Part shown: in pieces, positions 1 through 7,548 of the stretch
Position numbering within the stretch: position 1 is the stretch's first letter
Layout: the number at the start of each line of letters is the position of its first letter
NCBI GenBank assembly: GCA_964646435.1
Contig: CAZYEJ010000024.1
Location: 1-29,174, forward strand
Source: UBA3076 sp964646435
Lineage (GTDB): Bacteria; Desulfobacterota; Dissulfuribacteria; Dissulfuribacterales; UBA3076
Direction of reading: 5' to 3'
Length of the DNA: 29,174 bases
Notes under the pieces: generated by a model
Database searches by the model: none
Seen by the model: the letters and a program-made list of their open reading frames with translations, nothing else
Told to the model about the DNA's origin: nothing
Made by a program: the position numbers and the translations under genes

Positions 1-17
1 CCTGGAAAATTTCGCGC

Positions 18-55
18 CTTGCATCTCGGGCTTTTTGAGCGGAATCATATTTCAG
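18..55 (-). repeat. Dispersed repeat R3, copy 1
   Basis: Read on the minus strand, this segment matches 27594-27630 on the plus strand over about 37 bases with two or three differences. The shared part runs from CTGAAATAT through ATTCCGCTCAAAAAGCC to GAGATGCA. Both copies are intergenic. I see no gene in bases 1-195 apart from the end of trmL. The function is unknown, and it may be a remnant of an extragenic repeat family. Confidence 0.6.
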
Positions 56-90
56 GGTCTTTGCTGTGTAATCAAGATTGATTTCGTACT

Positions 91-199
91 GTAAGCGTCC
101 ACAGGGTGCTGCAGATGCGAGGCGGAGGGTACGCAGACATACTCCCTGTACTTCAAGTGCCCGACAACAAAGCAGATGCGGTGCTCCGTGAATGCTTAC
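91..199 (+). repeat. Modular repeat R1, copy a (109-bp core)
   Basis: This is a 109-bp core bounded by inverted arms (GTAAGCGTCCAC at the left, GTGAATGCTTAC at the right). It is nearly the same as the cores at 21352-21460 (plus) and 24515-24623 (minus). The arms here are more mismatched than in the other copies, which suggests decay. The right arm overlaps the 3' end of trmL, and its GGTAAGC (minus strand) supplies the trmL stop codon TAA. Open frames read through this element in all three copies are explained by the repeat and are not genes. Confidence 0.85.
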
Positions 200-681
200 C
201 AGATTCCAAGCTTCCTGTAAGCTTCGTAAAGGACTATCCCTGCGGCATTAGACAGATTCAGGCTTCTCACTTTGCCCCATATCGGCAGGTAAAAACTTCT
301 CTCAATGTTTGTTTCGAGGAGAGAAGGAGGAAGCCCCTCGGTCTCCTTTCCGAAGACGAGATAGCATCCCGGTGTGAAGTTCGCTTCAGTATAGATATGT
401 TTTCCCCTGGTTGAGAAATAAAGAAAGTCACCCCCGGCATTTTCAAGCATAAAGGCCTTCAAACTGCTGTGATGTATCACAGTTATACTGGGCCAGTAGT
501 CAAGGCCTGCTCTTCGGAGATGCTTGTCGTCGGTCTTAAAGCCAAGGGGATGGATAAGGTGAAGGACAGAATTGGTTGCCCCGCAGAGCCGGGCAATGCT
601 ACCGGTGTTGGGTGGTATTTCCGGTTCTACTAATACTACATGTAGAGAAGGAAGAGAATCGGACCTGTCAAGGGACTTCAT
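196..681 (-). CDS. trmL: tRNA (cytidine(34)-2'-O)-methyltransferase TrmL
   Basis: This is a SPOUT-class methyltransferase that 2'-O-methylates the wobble base of tRNA-Leu isoacceptors in the cytoplasm. The family signatures are clear: an N-terminal VEPEIPPNTGSIARLCGATN, then HPLGF and RRAGLDYW. The C-terminal knot that binds S-adenosylmethionine shows VFGKETEGLP and VRSLNLSNAAGIVLYEA. I chose the ATG at 681 (161 aa), which forms an ATGA overlap with the stop of the upstream fur-like gene and so suggests translational coupling. A GTG at 717 would add 12 residues but runs inside fur. The stop codon lies in the end of repeat R1. Function is confident from the motifs; the exact start is fairly sure. 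Confidence 0.9.
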   Translation of the reverse strand: MKSLDRSDSLPSLHVVLVEPEIPPNTGSIARLCGATNSVLHLIHPLGFKTDDKHLRRAGLDYWPSITVIHHSSLKAFMLENAGGDFLYFSTRGKHIYTEANFTPGCYLVFGKETEGLPPSLLETNIERSFYLPIWGKVRSLNLSNAAGIVLYEAYRKLGIW

Positions 682-1130
682 GCCATTTTTCTGATATTTT
701 CCCTGCAGTCGGGGCACAATCCTTTCACGTCCAGCTTATGATTCAGTATCTTAAAACCGAAACGTTCTCCCAGATCCTTTTCGATGTCCTTTAATCTCGG
801 GTCTATGAATTCCTCGATCTTCCCGCACTCAATACATCGAAGGTGGCAGTGGTGTTCGTGGCCATATATGTGTTCGTAGTGCATATGGCCGTCTTCAAAG
901 AACACATCCTGGACCAGGTTGGCTTCTATTAAAAGGGGTAGAAGGCGATATATGGATGCCTTTGAGATATTTATACCCTTTCGCCTTATATCCAGATAAA
1001 GTGAATCCACATCAAAGTGGTCATGGGTTGCAAAGATCTCTTTTATTATCTGTTCTCGTTCCTGGGTGTATCGTAGCTTGTTTTTTTGGAGGTACTCACG
1101 AAAGACTTGTAATTCAGATTTCTTTTGCAT
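678..1130 (-). CDS. Fur-family metal- or peroxide-responsive transcriptional regulator
   Basis: This is a 150-aa DNA-binding repressor of the Fur/PerR/Zur superfamily. The N-terminal winged helix contains RYTQEREQIIKEIF and SKASIYRLLPLLIEANLV. The dimerisation and metal-binding half holds HYEHIYGHEHHCHLRC, with two CxxC pairs (CIEC and CPDC) that would form a structural zinc site. The His-rich stretch provides regulatory ligands. I cannot tell Fur from PerR or Zur by eye. The ATG at 1130 is preceded by GAGGGG at a good distance, so I prefer it to the GTG at 1145. It is co-transcribed with trmL through an ATGA overlap. The AT-rich 1146-1330 region upstream should hold its promoter, but I found no convincing operator. 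Confidence 0.88.
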   Translation of the reverse strand: MQKKSELQVFREYLQKNKLRYTQEREQIIKEIFATHDHFDVDSLYLDIRRKGINISKASIYRLLPLLIEANLVQDVFFEDGHMHYEHIYGHEHHCHLRCIECGKIEEFIDPRLKDIEKDLGERFGFKILNHKLDVKGLCPDCRENIRKMA

Positions 1131-1369
1131 GAAAAGACCCCTCACTTTTTAGATTTTAACAAATTAATAAATTGTGGCTGAAACCGCGAAACATAGGCAA
1201 TAGAAAAAAATAGTTCACCATATTCAATGTTTTCTTTATGTTATACCGATTGGAAATTGACAAATCAAATTTAAAGCAACTGTTTAATAATAAGCTTATG
1301 CCCAGTATTGTGCAAGGATAGTTTTCGCATTCCATGGCAGTCGATAGCCGGAAAGAGCGTGAATAATTA

Positions 1370-1431
1370 GTAAACGCTTACAGTTCGGTGGGTTGCGGTA
1401 AAACGGACGTTGTAACCCAGTGAACGGTTAC
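1370..1431 (-). repeat. Modular repeat R1, solo side module (copy d)
   Basis: This segment reads box-spacer-box: GTAAACGCTTAC, then a spacer with GTTCGGTGGGTTGCGG, then GTGAACGGTTAC. It matches the side module attached to the R1 cores at 24624-24673 and 21302-21351, but the 109-bp core is absent here. It lies in the 312-base gap between the fur-like gene and proC. The rest of that gap (1146-1369) is AT-rich, and I see only presumed promoter sequence for the two divergent genes. Confidence 0.8.
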
Positions 1432-1457
1432 AATAATTATGTACAAGGAGATGATAA

Positions 1458-2288
1458 ATGACAGCAAAAGGACAAGTTGAGATTCGCGAGACACTGGGAT
1501 TTGTCGGCGGAGGACAGATGGCAGAAGCCCTTATAAAGGGGCTGTTGTCAAAAGAACTCTTGAAACCAGGCCGGATCACGGCATCTGATTTGTCTGAGGA
1601 CAGGAGAAATCATCTCAAGGAAGCATTTGGGATAAATACTACCTCAGAAAACAAGGAAGCAGTCAAAAGATCTGAGATTATTATCCTGGCGGTCAAACCC
1701 CAGGTCATGTCTATAGTCCTTGAAGACATTGGGCCTGTTGTGAGCAGCAATCATCTTGTTGTATCCATAGCTGCCGGAATAACCATCCACTCTTTGGAAA
1801 AAAGACTCCCTGAATGTACAAAAGTAGTGCGCGTGATGCCCAATATCCCTGCATTGGTTCAGACAGGGGCTGCGGCACTGTGTAAGGGGACTGCTGCCAG
1901 CCAGGGCGATCTGGATATAGTGCGGCGGATATTGGAGGCAGTGGGCAAAGCGGTTGTTGTACCGGAGGCCTTGATGGACGCGGTCACAGGGCTCAGTGGC
2001 AGCGGACCGGCATATGTCTTTACATTTATTGAGGGCTTGATTGATGCGGGAGTGCGGGAAGGGTTGCCAAGAACTGTTGCCCAAGAGTTGGTGGTTCAGA
2101 CTGTGCTTGGGGCGGCCCTTATGTGTCGAAATACCGGAAAGCACCCGGCAGAACTGACTGCGATGGTGACCAGTCCAGGGGGAACCACTGCTGCGGGTCT
2201 GCATGTCCTGGAACGGGCCGCATTGCGTGGGATATTAATGGATGCAGTCAGGGTAGCAACTGAGAGATCAAGAGAGCTTGGTGGTTGA
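1458..2288 (+). CDS. proC: Pyrroline-5-carboxylate reductase
   Basis: ProC catalyses the last step of proline synthesis, the NAD(P)H-dependent reduction of 1-pyrroline-5-carboxylate to L-proline, in the cytoplasm. The 276-aa length is normal. The N-terminal Rossmann fold begins with GFVGGGQMAEALIKGLL, and AVKPQVM and VVRVMPNIPALVQTGAAAL follow. The C-terminal dimerisation domain carries the family signature around DAVTGLSGSGPAYVFTFIEG and ends with MVTSPGGTTAAGLHVLE. AAGGAG sits just upstream of the ATG, so the start is well supported. It stands alone, convergent with the MFS gene 21 bases downstream. Confidence 0.96.
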   Translation: MTAKGQVEIRETLGFVGGGQMAEALIKGLLSKELLKPGRITASDLSEDRRNHLKEAFGINTTSENKEAVKRSEIIILAVKPQVMSIVLEDIGPVVSSNHLVVSIAAGITIHSLEKRLPECTKVVRVMPNIPALVQTGAAALCKGTAASQGDLDIVRRILEAVGKAVVVPEALMDAVTGLSGSGPAYVFTFIEGLIDAGVREGLPRTVAQELVVQTVLGAALMCRNTGKHPAELTAMVTSPGGTTAAGLHVLERAALRGILMDAVRVATERSRELGG

Positions 2289-2309
2289 AAGAGAGATTCA
2301 GTCTGTACA

Positions 2310-3515
2310 TTACCGGCTGGCTTTTCGAGGCAGTTTTGATGATGCAAGAAACATAAGGCCAGCCACCACAGCAGACATAAAAAATACCCAGGGATAACCG
2401 AAACGTACCCAGATAAGTCCTGCTACTATCGGAGCTATCATGGATACTACGTGCTCAATTGAATAGCTCGTGGATATAGAGGCTGTCAGCTCATCTGGCG
2501 ATTCAACGATTTTGGAAAGGTAGGTCACATGGGCTGAACGTAAGAAAAACAGGCTGTCATCCAGGATGAAGCATGTGAACAGGCACGGCAGGATAAAAGG
2601 CTGGGGAAGCGTTGTTTCTGCCAGACCATAGCAGGCGCAGATCATCAGAAGTAAGATGGAATCACCTATAAGCACAGTCCTTTCCCCTAATGTGTCTATA
2701 AGTTTTCCAAGATAGGGCTTTAGAAATAGGCCTACAACAGAAGATACAAGAATAAGCTTTGCCATGGCCGGTGCATCCTGATCAAAGATCCTGATAAGTA
2801 CCCATGGTCCGAATACGAGGAAGATCTGTTTTCGAACACCGAACAGGACGGCAAGTAAATAAAAAAGAGAATATTTTTTCTTGAATACAAAGCGTTTGCG
2901 TTTTGCACCGGTATGTCTCTTTTCCTTGATGAAAAGTACAATTAAGGCCGAAAGCAGTGTGAGTAAGGCTGCAATCCAATAGAGTTTTTCGTATCCGAGT
3001 CCTAATGTGCCCATACCTACCCAGATGCAAGTGGCCCCCACTATAGTCCCAAGGCTCCTGAGGCTTCTGACTATTCCGAAGAGACGGCCCCTGGTTTCGG
3101 GTTCACTGAGGGCTACACAGAAGCTCTCCCTGATAGTCATTACCATATGGGCCCCAACAGACCAGACAAACAGCCAGACTGTTACCCTCAAGACATCAGG
3201 CGAGAGGCTGGCAACGCCCGCAATGCCCAAGGCAATAACAAGTGTGGCTCCAAACAGGATTTTCCCTTCTTTGACTGCACTGAAAGGGGCCAGGAGTACA
3301 ATGAGCAACATTCCCGGCGTTTCTCTGATGGTCTCCAGCACTCCCCTTTGATCGGCGCTCATGTCATAGACATCCACCAGGAAGTTGTTAAGACTGCTAA
3401 AAAAAATTCCAGTGGCAGCAGCACCCAGAAATGTGCTAAAAAGAAAGATTAATTTTTGGTCCTTTAAAAAGCTAGGCACCCGTGAACGTATATTATAATG
3501 CTTGTGGGTTGTCAT
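2310..3515 (-). CDS. Major facilitator superfamily transporter
   Basis: This is a 401-aa integral membrane protein with about 12 hydrophobic segments in two halves, which fits a secondary transporter of the MFS. Hydrophobic helices are visible from LIFLFSTFLGAAATGIFFS onward. A central basic cytoplasmic loop (residues about 195-210, rich in K and R) separates the halves. The segment ETRGRLFGIVRSLRSLGTI resembles the loop 4/5 region of drug-efflux-type members. The substrate cannot be inferred. It is transcribed away from mscS, sharing a 129-base divergent promoter region, and is convergent with proC. The Shine-Dalgarno sequence at the ATG is weak, so a later start is possible. Confidence 0.82.
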   Translation of the reverse strand: MTTHKHYNIRSRVPSFLKDQKLIFLFSTFLGAAATGIFFSSLNNFLVDVYDMSADQRGVLETIRETPGMLLIVLLAPFSAVKEGKILFGATLVIALGIAGVASLSPDVLRVTVWLFVWSVGAHMVMTIRESFCVALSEPETRGRLFGIVRSLRSLGTIVGATCIWVGMGTLGLGYEKLYWIAALLTLLSALIVLFIKEKRHTGAKRKRFVFKKKYSLFYLLAVLFGVRKQIFLVFGPWVLIRIFDQDAPAMAKLILVSSVVGLFLKPYLGKLIDTLGERTVLIGDSILLLMICACYGLAETTLPQPFILPCLFTCFILDDSLFFLRSAHVTYLSKIVESPDELTASISTSYSIEHVVSMIAPIVAGLIWVRFGYPWVFFMSAVVAGLMFLASSKLPRKASR

Positions 3516-3644
3516 GGGCTGTGAACTTAGCGCCCTTTGGGTGAGCTGTTAAGCTATTTAAGTGGCTGAGCTGCTGGACCTACCAACTTAAAGGTTAATC
3601 GCTCAATTTAGGTTCAAGCAAAAATAATTTTTAAGGAGAGAGAA

Positions 3645-4748
3645 ATGTATATCCCGGATCTTCTGAGTGGGCTCGGGGATGTTGGTCCGCTTGCCCATTT
3701 GTTAGTCGTAATTATTAGCATGGTAGCTGTTGGTCTCGTTATCAGTGTAATACTGTTTAGGTTTCTGGCCCGTTGGAGCCGGAGGTCGGATGATATTTTC
3801 AGTGAGGCAGTGGTTAAATACCTCAAGCGGCCTTCAAAATTCCTCTTCCCTGTTTTATGTCTCATGCTTTTTGCTCCGGCTTTGAGTGTTCCTGATGATC
3901 TGGCAGGTGCTTTCAGACATGTTTTGGGCATTGCTTTTATAGCTACACTTACCTGGATGGCCATAAGGACTGTTGCAGTGATCAGAGAAATAATGCTTTC
4001 CAGGTTTGATATAGACCAAAAGGATAATCTGGCTGCCCGTAAGATTTATACTCAATTCCGGGTAATTGAGCGGGTGATCATCGTTATTATCCTTGTAATA
4101 GGTATCTCTTCTTTATTAATGACTTTTGAGAAGATACGGCAGTTGGGTGTCAGTATAATGGCTTCTGCCGGTGTTATAGGAATAATTGCAGGCTTTGCAG
4201 CCCAAAGAAGTATAGCTACCCTTTTTGCCGGGATCCAGATTGCCATTACACAGCCGATCAGGCTGGATGATGTAGTAATCGTAGAGAATGAATGGGGCTG
4301 GATCGAGGAGATCACCCTTACATATGTAGTGGTCAAGATCTGGGACCTGCGGCGACTGGTAGTGCCTATCACTTATTTTATTGAGCGCCCCTTCCAGAAC
4401 TGGACCAGAGTTTCCGCCGACATATTGGGCACAGTGTTTTTATATATGGATTATACTGTTCCTGTCCGGGTTATCAGGGAAGAATTGCAAAAGATAGTCA
4501 AGGGCTCTGATCTATGGGATGGAAAAGTGTGTGGCGTACAGGTTACTGATGCAACTCAACAGACTGTTGAAGTAAGGGCCTTGGTCAGCGCGGCTGATTC
4601 ACCAAAGGCCTGGGACCTCCGCTGTCTGGTACGGGAAAAGCTATTAGAATTCCTCCAGAACAAATATCCGGCAAGTCTGCCAAAGACAAGAGTTGAACTG
4701 GAAAAGAGCATGTTGGGTAAAGATTCATCCCAGGGAGTTATTGCCTGA
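3645..4748 (+). CDS. MscS-family mechanosensitive channel
   Basis: This is a small-conductance mechanosensitive channel that releases solutes during osmotic downshock. The 367-aa protein has four or five N-terminal hydrophobic helices. Then comes the pore-lining TM3 region with the MscS core signature GVIGIIAGFAAQRSIATLFAG. It is followed by the beta domain (QPIRLDDVVIVENEWGWIEEI, TYVVVKIWDLRRLVVPITYF) and the C-terminal alpha/beta vestibule. AAGGAG lies just before the ATG. It is larger than minimal MscS because of extra N-terminal helices, as in YnaI/YbdG-type members. It marks the left edge of the accessory island. Confidence 0.93.
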   Translation: MYIPDLLSGLGDVGPLAHLLVVIISMVAVGLVISVILFRFLARWSRRSDDIFSEAVVKYLKRPSKFLFPVLCLMLFAPALSVPDDLAGAFRHVLGIAFIATLTWMAIRTVAVIREIMLSRFDIDQKDNLAARKIYTQFRVIERVIIVIILVIGISSLLMTFEKIRQLGVSIMASAGVIGIIAGFAAQRSIATLFAGIQIAITQPIRLDDVVIVENEWGWIEEITLTYVVVKIWDLRRLVVPITYFIERPFQNWTRVSADILGTVFLYMDYTVPVRVIREELQKIVKGSDLWDGKVCGVQVTDATQQTVEVRALVSAADSPKAWDLRCLVREKLLEFLQNKYPASLPKTRVELEKSMLGKDSSQGVIA

Positions 4749-5033
4749 GCCAATTAAGCGCCTCTTCTTTATGTGGGGGGCATGCCTCGGCGTATGGATT
4801 TGTGGGCGCGTTCAATCCAGTCTTTCTGCCAAACGTGTTACTGAAGGGCTTCTACTGTTTTGTTTGTACCAAGGTGTTTGCAGCGCTGCCCTGGTGCCTC
4901 TCCTTTCTTCCGGTATGAATAATATTGATTTGGAGAGGCATTGTAGCAGTTTGTTGAAAAGTGTATAAATGCAGATAGTTAAAGTTAAAGGCTGGGGAAA
5001 GGTGGATGTCACTTCTGCCGCGATAGCGGCTTA
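4749..5033. other. Gene-free stretch at the left edge of the accessory island
   Basis: Between mscS and vapB there are 438 bases without a believable gene. Short open frames on both strands here have no recognisable domain and no good ribosome binding sites. The minus strand contains a short peptide resembling a protein tail (WQKDWIERAHKSI) that runs to a stop at 4768-4770, but I could not identify it. The right part of the gap holds an attC-like hairpin and the vapBC promoter, listed separately. Confidence 0.5.
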
Positions 5034-5120
5034 CTTGAACAATAGCATCAACTCGGGCGGCAAAAAGTTCCACTCCTTCGTCGCTCTGCTTTTTGCCGCC
5101 GGTTATGTTGAGCGTTCGGT
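5034..5120 (+). other. attC-like imperfect hairpin (candidate integron cassette site)
   Basis: A perfect 12-bp inverted repeat (GGCGGCAAAAAG at 5056-5067, CTTTTTGCCGCC at 5089-5100) encloses a 21-base loop. Outside it, CAAC 5049-5052 pairs with GTTG 5107-5110, and GAAC 5037-5040 pairs with GTTC 5114-5117, separated by unequal unpaired bases. This order of outer box, spacer, inner box and long central stem is the layout of integron attC sites. The 3' core reads GCGTTCGG rather than the usual GCGTTRR, so it is degenerate. No integrase gene is present in the window. It could also be an unrelated extragenic palindrome. Confidence 0.4.
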
Positions 5121-5129
5121 ATGTAAAAT

Positions 5130-5167
5130 TTGACACCTTATGCACAATTTGATATTTTTATGCATAA
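5130..5167 (+). promoter_or_regulatory. Candidate vapBC promoter with palindromic operator
   Basis: TTGACA at 5130-5135 and TATTTT at 5153-5158 are 17 bases apart, a good sigma-70 arrangement. TTATGCA occurs at 5138-5144 and again inside the perfect palindrome TTATGCATAA at 5158-5167, 20 bases further on. Two operator-like motifs overlapping the promoter fit autorepression by the VapB-VapC complex, which is the usual control of such modules. The operator role is inferred. Confidence 0.5.
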
Positions 5168-5186
5168 AAGATAAGGAAGGCCGATT

Positions 5187-5390
5187 ATGAGAACAACGCT
5201 TGATTTACCTACAGATTTATTAGATGAGGCTATGAAAGCCACCCATATTAAGACAAAAACCAAAGTCATCATCATTGCCTTGGAAGAATTAATAAGAAAA
5301 TCAAAAATTGCGGAGTTAAAAGAATTTAAAGGAAAAGTCGATTTGGACATTGATTTAAACACAATCAGAGCGCGTCAATGTCAGTATTAG
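5187..5390 (+). CDS. vapB: VapB-family antitoxin
   Basis: This 67-aa protein begins MRTTLDLPTDLLDEAMKA, the ribbon-helix-helix form of DUF2191/VapB antitoxins. That part binds operator DNA as a dimer, and the C-terminal part (about residues 45-67) would wrap the toxin. The ATG follows AAGGAAGG closely. The gene overlaps the start of vapC by 13 bases, the normal antitoxin-first arrangement. It should neutralise the downstream PIN-domain RNase and, with it, repress its own promoter. Confidence 0.85.
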   Translation: MRTTLDLPTDLLDEAMKATHIKTKTKVIIIALEELIRKSKIAELKEFKGKVDLDIDLNTIRARQCQY

Positions 5391-5758
5391 TCGATACTTC
5401 AGTATGGGTTGAGTATTTCAGGAGTGGAAATAATTCTGAAAAACTTGATTTCTTGATTGATGAAAATCTCATTGTAACAAATGATCTAATTCTGGCAGAG
5501 CTGATACCCTTCCTAAAAGTTCGAAAGCAAAGAAAATTGACCAATTTATTGCTAAATATCAACAGGTTGAATTTGTCCATTAATTGGGGCCAAATCATTG
5601 AGTATCAATACAAATGCCTCAAAAATGGATTGAATGGTGTTGGTATACCAGATTTAATAATTGCCCAAAACGCAAAACAAAATAATTGTGAAATTTATTC
5701 ACTGGACAATCATTTTAGCCTAATGAAGGATATCCTCACTCTTAAGATGCAAATATAG
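5378..5758 (+). CDS. vapC: VapC-family toxin, PIN-domain ribonuclease
   Basis: This 126-aa protein is a PIN-domain RNase, the toxin of a type II toxin-antitoxin pair. The acidic active-site residues appear in the right order: Asp in LVDTSVWVEYF (residue 6), Glu in LAELIP (about residue 42), Asp in GIPDLIIA (about residue 92) and Asp in YSLDNHF (about residue 110). The length is normal and I see no disruption, so the module is probably active. It is the only toxin in this island that looks intact. Codon use is AT-rich compared with the housekeeping genes, which suggests acquisition. Confidence 0.9.
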   Translation: MSVLVDTSVWVEYFRSGNNSEKLDFLIDENLIVTNDLILAELIPFLKVRKQRKLTNLLLNINRLNLSINWGQIIEYQYKCLKNGLNGVGIPDLIIAQNAKQNNCEIYSLDNHFSLMKDILTLKMQI

Positions 5759-5767
5759 ATTTCAGCT

Positions 5768-5905
5768 ACGCCGAACCAACGCTTGCACTCAGACCGGGAA
5801 AGCCATGGCTTTTTTCGTTTTTGACAAAGGTATCATAAAACTCGCTATTGCGCAGCCCCGGTTGGCTCTATCGGCTGGTGAAGCGTAGCGTACGCTATCA
5901 AAATA
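5768..5905 (+). other. Gene-free spacer with a possible second cassette boundary
   Basis: Shortly after the vapC stop the sequence CCGAACCAACGCTTG resembles the left boxes of the hairpin at 5034 (GAAC, spacer, inner box). A short hairpin (AAAGCCATGGCTTTT) follows, then CCCCGGTTGG. Near the end is GGTGAAGCGTAGCG, which could be a right box. Pairing between the outer parts is poor, so this is a weak candidate for an attC-like site. I see no gene here. Confidence 0.2.
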
Positions 5906-5930
5906 ATAACTTTCGGGCATTGGTAAACAA

Positions 5931-6099
5931 ATGAAATATAAAATTGAATTCAAGCCAAGAGCTTTGAAAGATTGCAGGAAAATCTCTAAGCCTCAATTAG
6001 CACATATTTTTAAGCAGATTAAAAAGATGCCGGGTGGGCTAAGAGGAAGAATAAATAATCATTTATCGGATTCGCCATCGTAAGGATGCCTATAAATAA
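5931..6099 (+). pseudogene. RelE/ParE-family toxin, internally deleted and frameshifted
   Basis: The reading frame opens with MKYKIEFKPRALKDCRKI, the usual beginning of a RelE/ParE ribosome-dependent mRNA interferase. It then runs into KQIKKMPGGLRG and stops at 6083. In another frame, from about 6055, the typical RelE C-terminus is still readable: IIIYRIRHRKDAYK, followed by TAA at 6097-6099. The central beta strands between these parts (about 25 residues) are missing and the two ends are out of frame. The toxin is therefore dead, while the antitoxin gene 12 bases downstream is intact. The toxin-first order occurs in some RelE-type modules. Confidence 0.8.
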
Positions 6100-6111
6100 A
6101 GGAGGGTCATT

Positions 6112-6312
6112 ATGGTCTCAATGAGTCCACAAGTACTCGAAAAAAATGGCAAAAAAGAATTTGTGATTCTTCCATACGAAGATTTTTTAAAAATGCAGGA
6201 AGAACTCGAATGTTATAATGATCTTCGTATCCTGCGTGAAGCAAAACAAGAAGAACAAAATGCTTCCTCAGTTAGCTTTGAAGAAGCTAAAAATATATTG
6301 AACATAGAATAG
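6112..6312 (+). CDS. Phd/YefM- or RelB-like antitoxin, now orphaned
   Basis: This 66-aa protein contains the stretch NGKKEFVILPYEDFLKMQEE, typical of Phd/YefM-type antitoxins, followed by a helical, acidic tail (FEEAKNILNIE) that would contact the toxin. AAAGGAGGG precedes the ATG, an excellent ribosome binding site. It lies directly downstream of the broken RelE gene and was presumably its antidote. No mutation is visible, so it may persist as an orphan that could still bind DNA or related toxins. The family assignment is fairly sure; the exact subfamily is not. Confidence 0.75.
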   Translation: MVSMSPQVLEKNGKKEFVILPYEDFLKMQEELECYNDLRILREAKQEEQNASSVSFEEAKNILNIE

Positions 6313-6402
6313 CGAACAAGCCGCTTGAGAGGGACTGGGCAAAGCCGTGCCGTTTTTGAAAATTACAGACAGAACCAAAAAATTCGACCCGTGCGGTTAG
6401 AT
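6313..6402 (+). other. Possible cassette-type boundary after the antitoxin
   Basis: Directly after the antitoxin stop comes GCGAACAAGCCGCTTGAGAG, which has the left-box pattern of attC sites. About 80 bases later GCGGTTAGAT contains GTTAGAT, a good match to the attC right core GTTRRRY. The central part does not form a convincing stem, so the call is weak. A 9-bp inverted repeat, TGCGGTTAG near 6393 and CTAACCGCA near 6522, is also present. No gene is seen between 6313 and about 6590. Confidence 0.2.
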
Positions 6403-6589
6403 TAACGATTTCTGTAACCGGCTGAAACTACACATTTTATTGTTTGTCTATGCGCAAAAAAAGCCATTTCTATTTTGTTGAAATGATTGGCATTCCCAAC
6501 TATTGGGCGTAAGCCTAAAAGCTAACCGCATAGGTGGAAAGCTGCGCCGCTTCGCTAAAAACATAGTATCTTCCTTGATTTTAAACAAT

Positions 6590-7206
6590 AACAAAAGTGA
6601 TGCTATCTTGATTCGGGTGCTAATATTAAACAGTTTGACAAGTGATTATGCGGAAATGTGGGAGAGGTGTTGGAGTGATTGTTTCATGAAAGACAAGTGG
6701 GTAAAAAAAGATATTCGGCTCCCTAAATTATTCTATTCAAACCTTACTAAGAAATGGAATAAAGAATATGCTTTAAGCACCGATTACCTTCGTCGCCATG
6801 CCTTGGTTGAAATAGACGTCCTTACTGCAATAGCAATTGGCCTTACGCTCGACGAGTTGAAAACTATATATCGTGTACAATTCCCAGTAATGCGGCAGTA
6901 TGAAGCCGACACTTGGTACGATCAGAATGGCCGAATAGTCTTCACCATCTCAAAAGGACTTTCTGGCGTCGGCTTCCCCCGCAAGTCCTCCAAAAACAGA
7001 ACCAATCGGTTGGGAAGACATCAAAGACATAAAATCCGGCACAGTAGAACGTAATATCATTGACGATACCATGCCCGGCGGTCCTGTTGAGCGCACCATC
7101 ACCTACTTTTGATCGATGCAACCGAGAAAAGGATTACGAGGTCGTCTGGGCGGAATTTGAAAGACGTTTTAAGACCACGAAATACATAAAAGGCGCGAAA
7201 GGTTAA
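6590..7206 (+). pseudogene. C-terminal remnant of a large Eco57I/PglX-like DNA adenine methylase
   Basis: The conserved C-terminal part of very large N6-adenine methylases is readable but broken. Frame 1 gives ILIRVLILNSLTSDYAEMWE, then HALVEIDVLTAIAIGLTLDE, TIYRVQFPVMRQYEADTWYD and GLSGVGFPRK. The text then shifts frame to PKTEPIGWEDIKDI, DDTMPGGPVERTITYF, and shifts again to DRCNREKDYEVVWAEFERRF before TAA at 7204-7206. So there are at least two frameshifts, and the catalytic N-terminal part is absent. Such methylases belong to phage-defence loci such as BREX- or DISARM-type systems. Which system this came from cannot be decided from the tail. Confidence 0.7.
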
Positions 7207-7296
7207 CACTAAAGCATTTTTTTTATTTTATCTAAAAAGCTGTGTTAATCTGTACCAAAAAAAAGTCAATGTATTAAATAAGGAGGTTGAAAAATT

Positions 7297-7548
7297 ATGA
7301 ATCATAATAACATAGATCAATTGCTTGATAAAATGACGGATCAGGAACGAACGGAAATCGAGGCATTTGCCGCATTTATCTTAATGCGTCGCAAGTTACA
7401 GCGTACCCAAGTTCTGACTGACGACATTGCCGTTCAAGAACTTATGGAGCTTGTGCTTCATGGTGGAGGATTTGACTGGCTTCGCAGTGAGGAGGAGGAC
7501 ATTTATTCTATTGAAGATGGTGAGGTGGTAACATGGGGAGACACATAG
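7297..7548 (+). CDS. Probable antitoxin partner of the MazF-like gene
   Basis: This 83-aa acidic protein has an N-terminal helical region (QLLDKMTDQERTEIEAFAAF), which resembles the short antitoxin-like proteins often encoded before MazF/PemK toxins. AAGGAGG lies 10 bases before the ATG. Its 3' end overlaps the mazF-like gene by 16 bases, the usual antitoxin-toxin coupling. I assign the role mainly from position and size, since no strong DNA-binding motif is seen. The gene appears intact although its toxin is cut. Confidence 0.65.
   Translation: MNHNNIDQLLDKMTDQERTEIEAFAAFILMRRKLQRTQVLTDDIAVQELMELVLHGGGFDWLRSEEEDIYSIEDGEVVTWGDT

Noticed and set aside
106..414. Open frames with the peptide RGGGYADVLPVLQVPDNKADAV in all three R1 copies
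   Set aside because: The shared peptide is only the translation of the R1 DNA repeat. Flanking parts differ, and one copy lies opposite trmL.
4693..4968. A 91-codon plus-strand frame overlapping the end of mscS
   Set aside because: It has no ribosome binding site and no domain, begins inside mscS, and has an odd composition.
6081..6083. Stop codon of the RelE frame as a recoding site
   Set aside because: It is TAA, the frames on the two sides differ, and core residues are missing, so deletion explains it better.
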